64,000 bases of DNA from Phycobacter azelaicus (GCF_014884385.1 NZ_WKFH01000003.1:1892001-1956000), one strand, 5' to 3'. Counted from the first letter of the stretch, positions 29,687-39,735 are shown. A program made the numbers and translations. Notes: generated from the letters alone by a model not told the origin.

Positions 29687-29884
29687 TTGGGTGCCTCTTG
29701 TGGGTTCGGACCGTTTACATCGTGACCTTCGGTCATTCGGGGCAGACTGGCGCTTGGAGGTTTCCGAAAGGTGAAACCGGGGCGGGACTCTGCTGCAAAA
29801 GCCGCCCAAGGGGCCGCCTTTGCAACACAGTCCGGGTGGAAGGTGAGGGAAGGTGAGAAAAACACCGCCGAGCGCAAATGCGGC

Positions 29885-29923
29885 GCAGCGCCCGACCATC
29901 CGCAAGGGAAGGTCGGGCGCTGC
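29885..29923. repeat. REP-like palindromic element, copy 2
   Basis: Perfect 13-bp arms GCAGCGCCCGACC / GGTCGGGCGCTGC around a 13-base loop, between sucD and sucA. The arm sequence is identical to the core of the element at 24667. Confidence 0.8.
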
Positions 29924-29953
29924 CCGTGGCTGATATGATCAGCCGTAGGCATC

Positions 29954-30841
29954 TTAGCCCAGCTCGATCGCTTTCAGCACCGCTTCACCGAGGCCCGCGG
30001 GGCTGTCGGCGACCACGATACCGGCCGATTTCATGGCTTCGATCTTGTCCTCGGCGCCGCCCTTGCCGCCGGCGACAATCGCGCCCGCGTGGCCCATGCG
30101 GCGGCCCGGAGGGGCGGTGCGGCCCGCGATGAAGCCAGCGGTCGGCTTCCAGCGGCCCTTTTTCTTCTGCTCGGCGAGGAAGGCGGCTGCTTCCTCTTCG
30201 GCAGAGCCGCCGATCTCACCGATCATGATGATCGAGGTGGTCTCGTCATCGTCCAGGAACATGTCGAGCACGTCGATATGCTCGGTGCCCTTGATGGGGT
30301 CACCGCCGATGCCAACCGCAGAGGACTGGCCAAGGCCGATATCGGAGGTCTGTTTCACGGCTTCATATGTAAGGGTGCCGGACCGGCTCACAACACCCAC
30401 GCTCCCGCGTTTGTGAATGTGGCCGGGCATGATGCCGATCTTGCAGGCGTCGGGCGTGATGACACCGGGGCAGTTCGGGCCGATGAGGCGCGATGCAGAG
30501 CCTTCCAGCGCGCGCTGCACCTTCATCATGTCCAGAACCGGGATGCCTTCGGTGATGCAGACGATCAGTTCCATCTCGGCATCGATGGCTTCAAGGATCG
30601 AGTCCGCTGCAAAGGGGGGCGGCACGTAGATGACGGATGCGTTGGCTTCGGTCACATGCTTGGCTTCGTGGACCGAATTGAAGACCGGCAGGTCAAGGTG
30701 GGTCTGACCACCCTTGCCGGGGGTCACGCCGCCGACCATCTTGGTGCCATAGGCGATGGCCTGTTCAGAGTGAAAGGTGCCCTGCGAGCCGGTGAAGCCC
30801 TGACAGATGACCTTGGTGTTTTCGTCGATGAGGACTGCCAT
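29954..30841 (-). CDS. sucD: Succinyl-CoA ligase (ADP-forming) alpha subunit
   Basis: A 295-residue subunit that binds CoA and carries the phosphohistidine. N-terminal [24 protein letters not shown], and the active-site block [13 protein letters not shown] with the phosphorylated His are all present. AAGGAG precedes the ATG. It follows sucC by 61 bp that contain a stable hairpin (30878-30895). Confidence 0.97.
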   Translation of the reverse strand: MAVLIDENTKVICQGFTGSQGTFHSEQAIAYGTKMVGGVTPGKGGQTHLDLPVFNSVHEAKHVTEANASVIYVPPPFAADSILEAIDAEMELIVCITEGIPVLDMMKVQRALEGSASRLIGPNCPGVITPDACKIGIMPGHIHKRGSVGVVSRSGTLTYEAVKQTSDIGLGQSSAVGIGGDPIKGTEHIDVLDMFLDDDETTSIIMIGEIGGSAEEEAAAFLAEQKKKGRWKPTAGFIAGRTAPPGRRMGHAGAIVAGGKGGAEDKIEAMKSAGIVVADSPAGLGEAVLKAIELG

Positions 30842-30877
30842 TTGGCGTTCTCCTTAGAATTCTGAGCTTTGGGGAAA

Positions 30878-30895
30878 GGTGGGTTGTCACCCACC
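30878..30895 (-). other. Intercistronic hairpin between sucC and sucD
   Basis: Perfect 7-bp stem GGTGGGT / ACCCACC with TGTC loop and no T-tract. It is more likely an mRNA-stability or processing element than a terminator. Confidence 0.55.
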
Positions 30896-30902
30896 CCAAG
30901 GA

Positions 30903-32096
30903 TTAGCCTTTGACGGCTTTCACGATCTTCTCGGCGCCGTCGGACAGGTTGTCTGCCGCGATCACGTCAAGGCCGGAGGTGTTGATGATCTCCTTGCCCG
31001 CTTCGACGTTGGTGCCTTCCAGACGCACGACCAGCGGAACCTTGAGGCCGACTTCCTTCACCGCAGCGACAACGCCCTCGGCGATGACGTCGCAGCGCAT
31101 GATGCCGCCGAAGATGTTCACCAGGATGCCTTTGACGTTGGGGTCAGAGGTGATGATCTTGAAGGCCTCGGTCACTTTCTCCTTGGTGGCGCCGCCACCC
31201 ACATCAAGGAAGTTCGCAGGCTCAGCGCCATACAGCTTGATGATGTCCATGGTGGCCATCGCCAGACCCGCACCGTTCACCATGCAGCCGATCTCACCGT
31301 CCAGCGCGATGTAGTTCAGGTCGTACTTGGAGGCTTCGAGCTCTTTGGGGTCTTCCTCGGTGGTGTCGCGCAGCTCGGCGATATCGGCGTGGCGGTAGAC
31401 CGCGTTGCCGTCGAAACCGACCTTGGCGTCCAGCACCTTGAGGTTGCCGTCGTCAGAGATGATCAGCGGGTTGATCTCCAGCATCTCCATGTCTTTTTCG
31501 ACGAAGGCCTTGTAGAGCTGACCCATCAGCTGCACGCACTGCTTGACCTGCGCGCCCTTGAGGCCCAGCGAAAACGCGATGCGGCGGCCGTGGAAGGCCT
31601 GATAGCCGGTTGCGGGGTCAACCGAGAAGGACAGGATCTTTTCCGGGGTGGCTGCCGCGACTTCTTCGATGTCCATGCCGCCCTCGGTGGAGCAGACAAA
31701 GGAAATGCGCGAGGTCTGGCGATCCACCAGAAGCGCCAGGTAGAGTTCAGTCTCGATGCCGGAGCCGGCCTCGATGTAGATGCGGTTGACCTGCTTGCCC
31801 GCCGGGCCGGTCTGGTGGGTCACAAGGGTGCGGCCCAGCATCTTCTTGGCTTCCTCGGCGGCTTCCTCCACCGATTTGGTCAGGCGCACGCCGCCTTTTT
31901 CACCGGCGTCGGCTTCCTTGAAGGAGCCCTTGCCGCGGCCACCTGCGTGGATCTGCGCCTTGACAACCCAAAGCGGGCCGTCAAGCTCACCTGCGGCGGT
32001 TTTGGCTTCGTCTGCTTTCAGCACAACACGCCCGTCCGATACCGGAGCGCCATAGCTGCGCAAAAGGGCCTTGGCCTGATATTCGTGGATGTTCAT
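30903..32096 (-). CDS. sucC: Succinyl-CoA ligase (ADP-forming) beta subunit
   Basis: A 397-residue ATP-grasp subunit starting [16 protein letters not shown], with [22 protein letters not shown] and [13 protein letters not shown] motifs typical of SucC. It makes ATP (or GTP) from succinyl-CoA. First gene of the sucC-sucD-sucA-odhB block. About 110-145 bp upstream lies the paired TGTGATCACA element also found upstream of sdhC. Confidence 0.97.
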   Translation of the reverse strand: MNIHEYQAKALLRSYGAPVSDGRVVLKADEAKTAAGELDGPLWVVKAQIHAGGRGKGSFKEADAGEKGGVRLTKSVEEAAEEAKKMLGRTLVTHQTGPAGKQVNRIYIEAGSGIETELYLALLVDRQTSRISFVCSTEGGMDIEEVAAATPEKILSFSVDPATGYQAFHGRRIAFSLGLKGAQVKQCVQLMGQLYKAFVEKDMEMLEINPLIISDDGNLKVLDAKVGFDGNAVYRHADIAELRDTTEEDPKELEASKYDLNYIALDGEIGCMVNGAGLAMATMDIIKLYGAEPANFLDVGGGATKEKVTEAFKIITSDPNVKGILVNIFGGIMRCDVIAEGVVAAVKEVGLKVPLVVRLEGTNVEAGKEIINTSGLDVIAADNLSDGAEKIVKAVKG

Positions 32097-32204
32097 GAGA
32101 AACTGTCCCGTCTGGCTAATTTTGTCTTTGGTATAACGCCGTCATAGGACAAAGGATTAAAGGGTTTTCTCACGCACGTCGGGGAAATGATGAAGATTTT
32201 TCGG

Positions 32205-32241
32205 TTTTGTGATCACACGTTTGAGGGCTGTGATCACAAAA
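32205..32241. promoter_or_regulatory. Paired TGTGATCACA operator upstream of sucC
   Basis: Two TGTGATCACA palindromes start at 32208 and 32229 (21 bp apart) and together form a larger inverted repeat with perfect 13-bp arms TTTTGTGATCACA / TGTGATCACAAAA and an 11-base spacer. The same arrangement occurs upstream of sdhC (39700-39735). The binding protein is not identified in this window. Confidence 0.75.
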
Positions 32242-32327
32242 GTGCCCAAAGGCTGCGTGATTCGTACAACCGCTAAATTTGTCAGCAAACTTGAGGGATG
32301 GCGGCCTGTGTCGGTTGCCTGTCAATG

Positions 32328-32357
32328 AAAAAGGGGGCTGACAACATGTCGCCCCCT
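32328..32357 (-). terminator. Terminator after the DUF4345 gene
   Basis: GGGGGC / GCCCCC stem, with inner GAC/GTC pairs, followed by T5 on the minus strand; 41 bp beyond the DUF4345 stop. Confidence 0.75.
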
Positions 32358-32397
32358 CGATCTGCGCATGATTTATTCAGGCGCGCGGATCGGCCTC

Positions 32398-32811
32398 TCA
32401 CGCTGTCTGGACACGTTGCTTTGGGTCAGCGGGGAGGCCGCGCCACAGCAGGGCCACGGCTGCAAGGCCCAAAAGCCATTCGACCCCCGTAACCGCAACC
32501 AGCGTCGTGTCGGGAGTGCCGTCAAAGGCGAGGCTTGCGATCCGCCCCAGCCCGTAACCGAGATAGACCAGGGCCGAAAGCTGCAGCGCGGGGCGCGCGG
32601 AGCGCGGGTTAAGGGTCGCCGCGCCGACAAAAAGCCCGGACAACAGCAGCAACATGCCGCCCGCGCGCAGGTCCGAGCGGATCATCACGGCAGCGGGCAG
32701 GTCCTGTCCCGAGCTGGCATAGAGCACCTCTGGCGCAAAGCTGAGAAAGGCTCCGACAAGCAAAAGCACGGCGGCGGAAAGGAAAAGATAGGGTTTCACA
32801 AGATGGGACAT
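32398..32811 (-). CDS. DUF4345-like small membrane protein
   Basis: A 137-residue protein with four hydrophobic helices, beginning MSHLVKPYLFLSAAVLLLVG, with YASSG and MIRSDLRAGGM segments that fit DUF4345. Function unknown. The start at 32811 avoids an upstream extension that would run through the operator sites. It is divergent from a TetR gene 81 bp away and, given the three operators between them, is almost certainly its target. Confidence 0.75.
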   Translation of the reverse strand: MSHLVKPYLFLSAAVLLLVGAFLSFAPEVLYASSGQDLPAAVMIRSDLRAGGMLLLLSGLFVGAATLNPRSARPALQLSALVYLGYGLGRIASLAFDGTPDTTLVAVTGVEWLLGLAAVALLWRGLPADPKQRVQTA

Positions 32812-32824
32812 GACATGACTCACT

Positions 32825-32899
32825 TTACACTGTGTAAGGTTGCTGATTTGATGCCGCAAAATCTTACACTGCGTCAAGGAAAATCTTACACTATGTCAA
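32825..32899. promoter_or_regulatory. Three TetR-type operators between the DUF4345 gene and tetR
   Basis: Three related sites: TTACACTGTGTAA (32825-32837, a perfect palindrome), TTACACTGCGTCAA (from 32864) and TTACACTATGTCAA (from 32886). The last two sit in a 22-bp tandem duplication with shared flank AAAATC. The third covers the tetR start codon at 32893. Confidence 0.75.
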
Positions 32900-33480
32900 A
32901 TAAGCGCTCGCAAACCCGCCATCTGCTGCTCGAAACGGTGCTGGAATTGCTGCTGGCGCCCGAAGGTTCCCCCTTGCGGATGATCGATGTGGCCCGCGCC
33001 GCAGGGGTCACCCGGCAGACGGTCTATGATCATTTCGCAAACCGCTCGGAGATGCTGATCGCGGCGATCCTGCATTTCGGGGATGGGCTAAAGATCGACG
33101 CCCGGCTGGCCCCCAGCCGCACCGCGCCGGACGGCAAAAGCCGTCTTGAGGCCTACACCCGCGCGATGCTGGAGTTCTACCCGGAGATCTACCCGCTGAA
33201 ACAGGCGCTGATGGCGATGGGGCAGGGCGATGAAGAGGCCAAATCCGCCTGGGCCAACCGCATGGGCGCCATGAAGGAAGGCTGCCGGGCGGCAGTGGAT
33301 GCCCTACAGGCCGACGGGGATCTGCTCGATCATTTGACGGCGGAGCGGGCGGCGGATCTGTATCTCGCGCTTTTGAACATGGACAGTTGGGCGGCCTGCG
33401 TGTTGGACAGTGGCTGGAGCGCCGAGGAGTACCTGGCGGAAATGCAGCGGGTGATTGCCTTGGCGCTGGTCAAAGGCTGA
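32893..33480 (+). CDS. TetR family transcriptional regulator
   Basis: A 195-residue regulator with helix-turn-helix RMIDVARAAGVTRQTVYDHFANRSEML (residues about 35-62, given here in part by its pattern: DVARAAGVT then TVYDHF). The start at 32893 gives MSNKRSQTRHLLL. The third of three operator copies overlaps this start codon and no ribosome-binding site is evident, so the transcript may be leaderless or very short-leadered. It is expected to repress itself and the divergent DUF4345 gene. Confidence 0.88.
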   Translation: MSNKRSQTRHLLLETVLELLLAPEGSPLRMIDVARAAGVTRQTVYDHFANRSEMLIAAILHFGDGLKIDARLAPSRTAPDGKSRLEAYTRAMLEFYPEIYPLKQALMAMGQGDEEAKSAWANRMGAMKEGCRAAVDALQADGDLLDHLTAERAADLYLALLNMDSWAACVLDSGWSAEEYLAEMQRVIALALVKG

Positions 33481-33502
33481 GCGCGAAAGAAAAGGTCATG
33501 AC

Positions 33503-33540
33503 TGAGAACCAATGGTCCTCTTTGTGCCCATTAGTTCTCA
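33503..33540. repeat. Inverted repeat between converging tetR and pentapeptide gene
   Basis: Arms TGAGAACCAATGG (33503-33515) and CCATTAGTTCTCA (33528-33540) pair with one mismatch around a 12-base loop. It sits exactly between two convergent genes and may act as a terminator, although no long T-tract follows on either strand. Confidence 0.5.
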
Positions 33541-33544
33541 ACAA

Positions 33545-33976
33545 TTAGGTTCTTTTCATACCATGGGATGTCGGATCAAAGCCTTTGGGAAACTTGGTTT
33601 CCTTGTCATATTCTGCACCATCAAGCGTGGCTTGATTCAGTATTGCTCCTGTAAAGTCGGCGCCTTGTAGTTGCGAGCGGCCACCGAGACTGTCTTTGCC
33701 AAGATCAGCCCCGCGAAAATTCGCGCCAACACAAGAGGCTTGTGTTAGGTCAACACCCCGAAGGTTGGCGTTTTCAAAATTTGCGCCATCCAGATGCGCC
33801 ATAAAAAGGCCCGCCCAGTACAAATCTGCATTCTTGAAGCTAGCACCTCCAAGTTGCGCTCCATACAGGTACGCACCGTTCCAGGAAACGCCCTCAAACT
33901 GAGTTTTGCCTTGGGGTACAGTGTATACCTTCAAGACCGCGCCAAATTCATCCAGTATCTGAACTTCGTCTTGCAT
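33545..33976 (-). CDS. Pentapeptide-repeat protein
   Basis: A 143-residue protein with about eight A(D/N)LXX-type units (for example ASFKNADLYWAGLF, ANFENANLRGVDL, ANFRGADL), which form a right-handed quadrilateral beta-helix. Function unknown; some family members mimic DNA and protect gyrase. Its base composition is clearly lower in G+C than its neighbours (28 of 60 bases in 33601-33660 by hand count) and it sits alone between the tetR module and mdh, so it was probably acquired. Confidence 0.85.
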   Translation of the reverse strand: MQDEVQILDEFGAVLKVYTVPQGKTQFEGVSWNGAYLYGAQLGGASFKNADLYWAGLFMAHLDGANFENANLRGVDLTQASCVGANFRGADLGKDSLGGRSQLQGADFTGAILNQATLDGAEYDKETKFPKGFDPTSHGMKRT

Positions 33977-34125
33977 CGTACCATTGGGGCCTCAGAAGAT
34001 GAGTATCTGAGGTTTCTCATAACGAAGTGGGCAAGAGGTAGCCAAGTCTTTTGGCGGCTGTTCAACGTTCAACGGCAGCGATGTCCCGCACAGCTGACGA
34101 GCAAAATCTGCTGACATGACCAAAG

Positions 34126-34154
34126 AAAAAGGGCCCGGAGGACCGGACCCTTTT
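34126..34154. terminator. Terminator after mdh
   Basis: Stem GGGCCCGG / CCGGACCC (34131-34150, one G-T pair) flanked by A5 and T4, so it can work in both directions; 22 bp beyond the mdh stop. Confidence 0.85.
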
Positions 34155-34175
34155 GCAAATCGCCTGAGGCTGGGT

Positions 34176-35273
<1,098 letters not shown>

Positions 35274-35291
35274 TTAAGGGAGTTCCACAGC

Positions 35292-36053
35292 GTGCAGAGT
35301 CTCGAAGCCGACCTTGTGTTTTTCGCTTTTGCGGTACCTGCGGTGGTTTTCGCGGGGGTGTCGAAAGGAGGCTTCGGGTCGGGGGCGGCCTTTGCCAGCG
35401 CGTCGATTCTGGCCCTTATTATTGAGCCAGGTCAGGCGCTTGCGCTGATGTTGCCGCTTTTGATGCTGATCGATGTTGCTGCGCTGCGGCCCTATTGGCG
35501 GCGTTGGAGCAGCAAGGAAGCTGCAGTGCTGATCCTTGGCGGCATTCCCGGCGTTGCTCTCGGGGCCTGGCTTTTTTCGGCTCTTGATGCAGATGCAATG
35601 CGGCTAATGATCGGCACGCTCTCTGTCGCCTTTGTGATTTGGCAGATGCGGGGGCACCTTGGCTTTTCCTTGCAGGCGGGCCGTGTGTTGCCAGGCTGGG
35701 CAGGGGCGCTTGCCGGGGGTGTCGGTGGGTTCACAAGCTTTGTCAGCCATGCGGGCGGGCCACCGGTGGCCGTTTATCTGCTGAGCAAGAAGCCATCAAA
35801 AACCGAATACCAGGCCACCACGGTTCTGGTGTTCTGGGTACTCAATCTCGCAAAGGCCATACCCTATGCAGGCCTTGGTTTGTTCAGCATCGAAACCCTT
35901 AGGCTGGACCTGCTGCTGGCGCCTTTCGCCCTTTTGGGCACATGGTTGGGTGTGCGGCTGCACCATAGCATACCCGAACGGCTGTTCTTTGCCGTGGCCT
36001 ATGTCCTGCTGACGTTGACCGGAGTGAAACTGATCTGGGACGGTCTGACATGA
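35292..36053 (+). CDS. TSUP family (TauE/SafE) anion exporter
   Basis: A 253-residue membrane protein with about eight hydrophobic segments and the repeated GGFGSG and GGVGGFTSFVSHAGGPP motifs of the TauE/SafE (sulfite/sulfonate exporter) family. The start is GTG at 35292 with AAGGGAG eight bases upstream; the earlier ATG at 35229 has no such site. Substrate unknown (sulfite, sulfoacetate and other small anions are known for the family). Divergent from mdh. Confidence 0.85.
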   Translation: MQSLEADLVFFAFAVPAVVFAGVSKGGFGSGAAFASASILALIIEPGQALALMLPLLMLIDVAALRPYWRRWSSKEAAVLILGGIPGVALGAWLFSALDADAMRLMIGTLSVAFVIWQMRGHLGFSLQAGRVLPGWAGALAGGVGGFTSFVSHAGGPPVAVYLLSKKPSKTEYQATTVLVFWVLNLAKAIPYAGLGLFSIETLRLDLLLAPFALLGTWLGVRLHHSIPERLFFAVAYVLLTLTGVKLIWDGLT

Positions 36054-36127
36054 TCGCCTTGGAAAGGGCCGCCACGTGGGCGGTCCACTCCAGACGTTCG
36101 GTCAGGGTGCGATCAGGGTCGCTCTGA

Positions 36128-36442
36128 TCAGGCGTCGTTGTCCGTGCTGGGCAGGGCCTCTGCCAGAGCCTCATACGACTGGCCAGAGGCCATCAGGCAG
36201 GTCAGTCCATTGGGCATTGTAACGGTGATCGTCCAGGTGCCTGATTCTGTCGAAGCGAAGGTTTCCATCACCATGCCCTGGCCGCCAAGGCCAATGCTCT
36301 GGCGGCTTTCGCCGTATTTCTCTGCCAGTCGCTCCACCACGACTTCCCGCGGGGCGCAGTTGCGGCCCTGTGCGAAGGACTGGGTTGCGGTCAGTGCCAG
36401 AACGGCCAGACCTACTGTAGCTTTGAACATCGTCTTCTTCAT
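36128..36442 (-). CDS. Small secreted protein, function unknown
   Basis: A 104-residue protein with a signal peptide (MKKTMFKATVGLAVLALTA, cleavage after SFA) and a mature part with two cysteines that may form a disulfide (RNCAPREVV and GLTCLMASG). The segment TESGTWTITVTMPNGLTC suggests a small beta domain. Convergent with the TSUP gene; two small hairpins lie between them (around 36067-36090 and 36110-36128). No family recognised. Confidence 0.8.
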   Translation of the reverse strand: MKKTMFKATVGLAVLALTATQSFAQGRNCAPREVVVERLAEKYGESRQSIGLGGQGMVMETFASTESGTWTITVTMPNGLTCLMASGQSYEALAEALPSTDNDA

Positions 36443-36862
36443 GGGTTTTACCCTTTCCCGAACGGCCAGACCTGTTCAGAGGCAGCAAGCTGCACCTGTC
36501 CGAAGTCCCTTTTGTGGGCCGGTTTGATTGACGTAATCGTTATGCGGGCCTTTGGCCCAGAGCCTTGCCAAGGATCGAATGGATCGGTGGCGTTTGTATG
36601 GACCGTCCTGGCCCCCGGTCAGTCAGAGTCTTGGCTGTTCCGGATCGACTGCTCGATAGAAAAACTGTGCCAAATAGGTGCTGACAAGTGGTTAATGCTG
36701 TGCACACTCATGATTCGGCTGAGATTTCAAGGCGATTCTTTGTGAAAATTTTGCGATTCGGGCTGCCTTTTTGTGCGTTTCTGCGCTGCAGCAGGAAACC
36801 TCTTGAAAGTTTCTGGTCGAATCTATACCGGTTTGCGCAACAAAATGACTTGGAGGCTCTAA
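36443..36862. other. 420-bp intergenic region upstream of mcl2
   Basis: No convincing gene: the longest frame (36512-36745) has no ribosome-binding site and atypical composition. It contains a CTGCGCTGCAG palindrome (36781-36791) and TTGCGCAA just upstream of mcl2, and must hold the mcl2 promoter and that of the divergent secreted-protein gene. Confidence 0.5.
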
Positions 36863-37717
36863 ATGGACCCGCGCACTCGTCCCTATCGTTCGGTTCTTTA
36901 CATTCCCGGCTCAAAACCGCGGGCGCTGGAAAAGGCCCGGACCCTGCCGGTGGATGCGGTGATCTTTGATCTGGAAGATGCCGTATCGGTCGAGGAAAAG
37001 GAGAACGCGCGCGGCACCCTGGCCGAGGCATTGGCCACCGGTGGCTATGGCGCTCGCGTGCGGATCGTGCGGATCAACGGGCTTGATACCCAGTGGGGCC
37101 GCGCTGATGCGGAGGCCGCCGCAAAGATGGACTGTGATGCGATCCTTCTGCCCAAGGTCTCTTCCCCTGCCGATCTGGACGCCCTGGCCGAACTCACCGG
37201 CGACAAGCCGCTCTGGGCGATGATGGAAACCCCGCGCGGCATGCTGAATGCGGCGGCGATCGCGGCCCATCCGAAACTGCAGGGCATGGTGATGGGCACC
37301 AACGACCTGGCCAAAGAGCTGCAGACCCGCTTTCGCCCCGACCGGTTGCCGATGATGGCCGGGCTGGGCCTGTGCCTGCTGGCCGCCAAGGCGGAAGGCA
37401 AGATCATCGTCGATGGCGTATACAATGCCTTCAAGGACGACGAAGGGCTGAAAGTGGAATGCGATCAGGGCCGTGATATGGGCTTTGACGGCAAGACGTT
37501 GATTCACCCGGCGCAGGTCGATGTGACCAATACCGCATTTGCGCCGTCGGACGCCGAGATCGACCTTGCCCGCCGCCAGATCGCTGCCTTTGAAGAGGTC
37601 GAAGCCTCGGGACAGGGCGTTGCGGTTGTCGATGGCAAGATCGTCGAGAACCTGCACGTTGTGACGGCGCGGGAGATTCTTGCAAAAGCGGATGCAATCG
37701 CAGCCATTTCAGCCTAG
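36863..37717 (+). CDS. mcl2: (3S)-malyl-CoA thioesterase (CitE/HpcH-like)
   Basis: A 284-residue HpcH/HpaI-type lyase-fold protein. RSVLYIPGS, the metal-binding FDLEDAVSVEEK and MMETPRG, and KTLIHPAQV are the family motifs. In Rhodobacter sphaeroides the paralogue Mcl2 hydrolyses (3S)-malyl-CoA to malate, completing an apparent malate synthase activity together with the lyase Mcl1. The assignment rests on the sequence and on the identical neighbourhood (nnrU-like, DUF1737, mch, sdhCDAB). Mcl1 itself is not in this window. A citrate-lyase-beta-like lyase activity cannot be excluded. Confidence 0.85.
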   Translation: MDPRTRPYRSVLYIPGSKPRALEKARTLPVDAVIFDLEDAVSVEEKENARGTLAEALATGGYGARVRIVRINGLDTQWGRADAEAAAKMDCDAILLPKVSSPADLDALAELTGDKPLWAMMETPRGMLNAAAIAAHPKLQGMVMGTNDLAKELQTRFRPDRLPMMAGLGLCLLAAKAEGKIIVDGVYNAFKDDEGLKVECDQGRDMGFDGKTLIHPAQVDVTNTAFAPSDAEIDLARRQIAAFEEVEASGQGVAVVDGKIVENLHVVTAREILAKADAIAAISA

Positions 37718-37752
37718 GAGTTAACGGAGTTAACATCTGTTAGGAGACTGAT

Positions 37753-38301
37753 ATGGCACTTCTGGTCCTAGGCATCCTGTTGTGGTGGGGGGCGCATATG
37801 TTCAAGCGCCTCGCCCCCGCGTCTCGGGCGTCCCTTGGGGACAAGGGCAAGGGCATCGTTGCACTGGGTATTGTGCTTGGCATCGTTCTTATGGTGCTGG
37901 GCTATCGCGCCACCGAGTTCATTTACGTCTGGGCGCCGCCAACCTTCATGGTGCATATCAACAACCTGCTGGTTCTGATTGCGATCTACATGATGTCACC
38001 GGCCCCGAAGAAAGGCGCGCTTCTGTCGGGGATGCGCCACCCGATGCTGACGGGTTTTGCGCTTTGGGCGCTTGCGCATCTTCTGGTCAATGGGGATCTG
38101 GCCTCGATCGTGCTGTTCGGCGGCTTGCTGCTTTATGTGCCGGTTCAAATCATGCTGATCAACAAGGCTGAACCCAACTGGACCCCCGGCCCCAAAGGCA
38201 GCATCGCCAAGGACGGCATGTTTTTTGTCGGCTCGATCATCCTTCTGGGTGTGATCGGCTACATCCACGGGCTGATCGGCCCCTCACCATTTCCGGGATA
38301 A
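37753..38301 (+). CDS. NnrU family membrane protein
   Basis: A 182-residue protein with five or six hydrophobic segments and the NnrU signatures MRHPMLTGFALWALAHLL and GDLASIVLFGGLL. NnrU was named from denitrification clusters but many members, like this one, are found elsewhere and are of unknown function. TTAGGAG lies ahead of the ATG. Second gene of the mcl2 unit. Confidence 0.88.
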   Translation: MALLVLGILLWWGAHMFKRLAPASRASLGDKGKGIVALGIVLGIVLMVLGYRATEFIYVWAPPTFMVHINNLLVLIAIYMMSPAPKKGALLSGMRHPMLTGFALWALAHLLVNGDLASIVLFGGLLLYVPVQIMLINKAEPNWTPGPKGSIAKDGMFFVGSIILLGVIGYIHGLIGPSPFPG

Positions 38302-38308
38302 CTGAGCC

Positions 38309-38512
38309 ATGAAACTCTATCGTTTCCTGAGTGAAGACGACACCTCTGCCTTTTGTCACAAGGTGACTGATGCGCTGAACAAGGGATGGGAGCTTTATGG
38401 CTCCCCCACCCAGACCTTTGACCCGGTCAAGGGCATCATGCGTTGCGGTCAATCCGTGGTGAAAGAGGTGGAAGGCACCTACACACCTGACACAAAACTA
38501 GGAGAGCACTGA
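38309..38512 (+). CDS. DUF1737 domain protein
   Basis: A 67-residue protein starting MKLYRFLSEDDTSAFCHKV with GWELYGSPT, the DUF1737 pattern. Function unknown, but its position directly ahead of mch is conserved in relatives. Its TGA overlaps the mch ATG by one base. Confidence 0.85.
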   Translation: MKLYRFLSEDDTSAFCHKVTDALNKGWELYGSPTQTFDPVKGIMRCGQSVVKEVEGTYTPDTKLGEH

Positions 38513-39558
38513 TGGCAAAGACCACAGCTGCGAAAACCAATCCGGGACGCTTTTTCGAAGACTACAAGGTGGGGGATGTGATCGCCCACGCGGTGCCGCG
38601 CACCGTTTCGGGGGGCGAGCGGGCGCTCTATCATGCGCTCTATCCGGCGCGGCACGCGCTTTATTCCTCGGATGAATTTGCACGCGGCTGTGGTCTGCCC
38701 GGCTCGCCCATCGATGATCTGGCAGCCTTCCACATCGTCTTTGGCAAGACGGTGCCGGATATCTCGCTCAATGCCGTCGCGAACCTTGGCTATGCCGAGG
38801 GGCGCTGGCTCTTGCCGGTCTATGAGGGGGACACGCTGCGTTCGGAATCCGAGGTGATCGGCGTCAAGCAGAACTCCAACGGCAAATCGGGGGTCGTTTA
38901 CGTGCGCACCCGTGGGCTGAACCAGAACGACGAGGTCGTGATGGAGTACGTGCGCTGGGTGATGGTGCGCAAGAACAACCTCGATGCGCCTGCGCCGGAA
39001 ACCGTGATCCCCGAACTCAGCAAGGTGATCCCGGCCTCGGATCTGAAAATCCCCGGCGGTCTTGATTTCAGCGGTTACGACTTCACTCTCGCCGGTGAAC
39101 CCCACCGCTGGGGTGATTACGAGGTGGGCGAGACCATCGACCATGTCGATGGCGTCACCGTCGAAGAGGCTGAGCATATGCTGGCCACCCGCCTGTGGCA
39201 GAACACCGCCAAGGTGCATTTCGACGCCACCGCGCGCCCCGACGGCACCCGGCTGATTTATGGCGGTCACGTGATCTCCATGGCGCGGGCACTCTCGTTC
39301 AACGGTCTGGCAAATGCGCAGATGATCGTCGGTCTCAACGGCGGTGCGCATGCGAACCCGTGCCTGTCGGGCACCACCATCCGCGCCTGGTCCGAGGTGC
39401 TGGACAAGGCCGATACCGAGGCCCCCGGCGTTGGCGCCATCCGCCTGCGCCTGGTCGCCACCAGCGGCGGCGAACCTTTCGCGCTGAAGGGCGAAGACGG
39501 CAAATACCTGTCCGACGTTCTCTTGGATCTTGATTATTGGGCCTTGATGCCCAAGTGA
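38512..39558 (+). CDS. mch: Mesaconyl-CoA (2-methylfumaryl-CoA) hydratase
   Basis: A 348-residue double MaoC/hot-dog protein of the ethylmalonyl-CoA pathway that hydrates mesaconyl-CoA to beta-methylmalyl-CoA. N-terminal GRFFEDYKVGDVIAHAV and the second-half DYEVGETIDHVDGVTVEEAEH are MaoC-like entries. It is preceded by AGGAGAG and overlaps DUF1737 by one base. Its product is the substrate of the Mcl1 lyase, and glyoxylate-derived malyl-CoA goes through Mcl2, encoded three genes upstream. Confidence 0.92.
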   Translation: MAKTTAAKTNPGRFFEDYKVGDVIAHAVPRTVSGGERALYHALYPARHALYSSDEFARGCGLPGSPIDDLAAFHIVFGKTVPDISLNAVANLGYAEGRWLLPVYEGDTLRSESEVIGVKQNSNGKSGVVYVRTRGLNQNDEVVMEYVRWVMVRKNNLDAPAPETVIPELSKVIPASDLKIPGGLDFSGYDFTLAGEPHRWGDYEVGETIDHVDGVTVEEAEHMLATRLWQNTAKVHFDATARPDGTRLIYGGHVISMARALSFNGLANAQMIVGLNGGAHANPCLSGTTIRAWSEVLDKADTEAPGVGAIRLRLVATSGGEPFALKGEDGKYLSDVLLDLDYWALMPK

Positions 39559-39699
39559 CCTGCCAATGTTCGACGCCCTTTGCCATGTGGGGGGAGGGGC
39601 GCCGCACAGCCGAACGCTGTGTAGATTGCGGTCATTTTGACGGCAAAGCGGACCAAAGGGTCCGGAAACGTGATTCTGTATATTTTTAGGCATCTGCGG

Positions 39700-39735
39700 T
39701 TTTGTGATCACTTATCCAAGCGGTGTGATCACAAA
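39700..39735. promoter_or_regulatory. Paired TGTGATCAC operator upstream of sdhC
   Basis: TGTGATCAC at 39703-39711 and TGTGATCACA at 39724-39733, 21 bp apart, with T-rich left and A-rich right flanks, 115-145 bp upstream of the sdhC start. Spacing, flanks and distance match the element upstream of sucC (32205-32241). Confidence 0.75.

Noticed and set aside
26768..29725. A 985-codon open frame antisense to sucA
   Set aside because: High-G+C shadow of the sucA codon pattern; sequence is low-complexity Gly/Ala/Asp/His/Val without family motifs. Similar antisense frames over lpdA (22843-23979), odhB (25119-26999) and sdhA (39824-42313) are rejected for the same reason.
36512..36745. 77-codon frame upstream of mcl2
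   Set aside because: No ribosome-binding site, composition unlike neighbours, and it occupies the promoter region.
36735..36765. TTTG/CAAA-like elements resembling a PccR (acyl-CoA regulator) site upstream of mcl2
   Set aside because: The two half-sites deviate too much from TTTGCAAA and the spacing is wrong.
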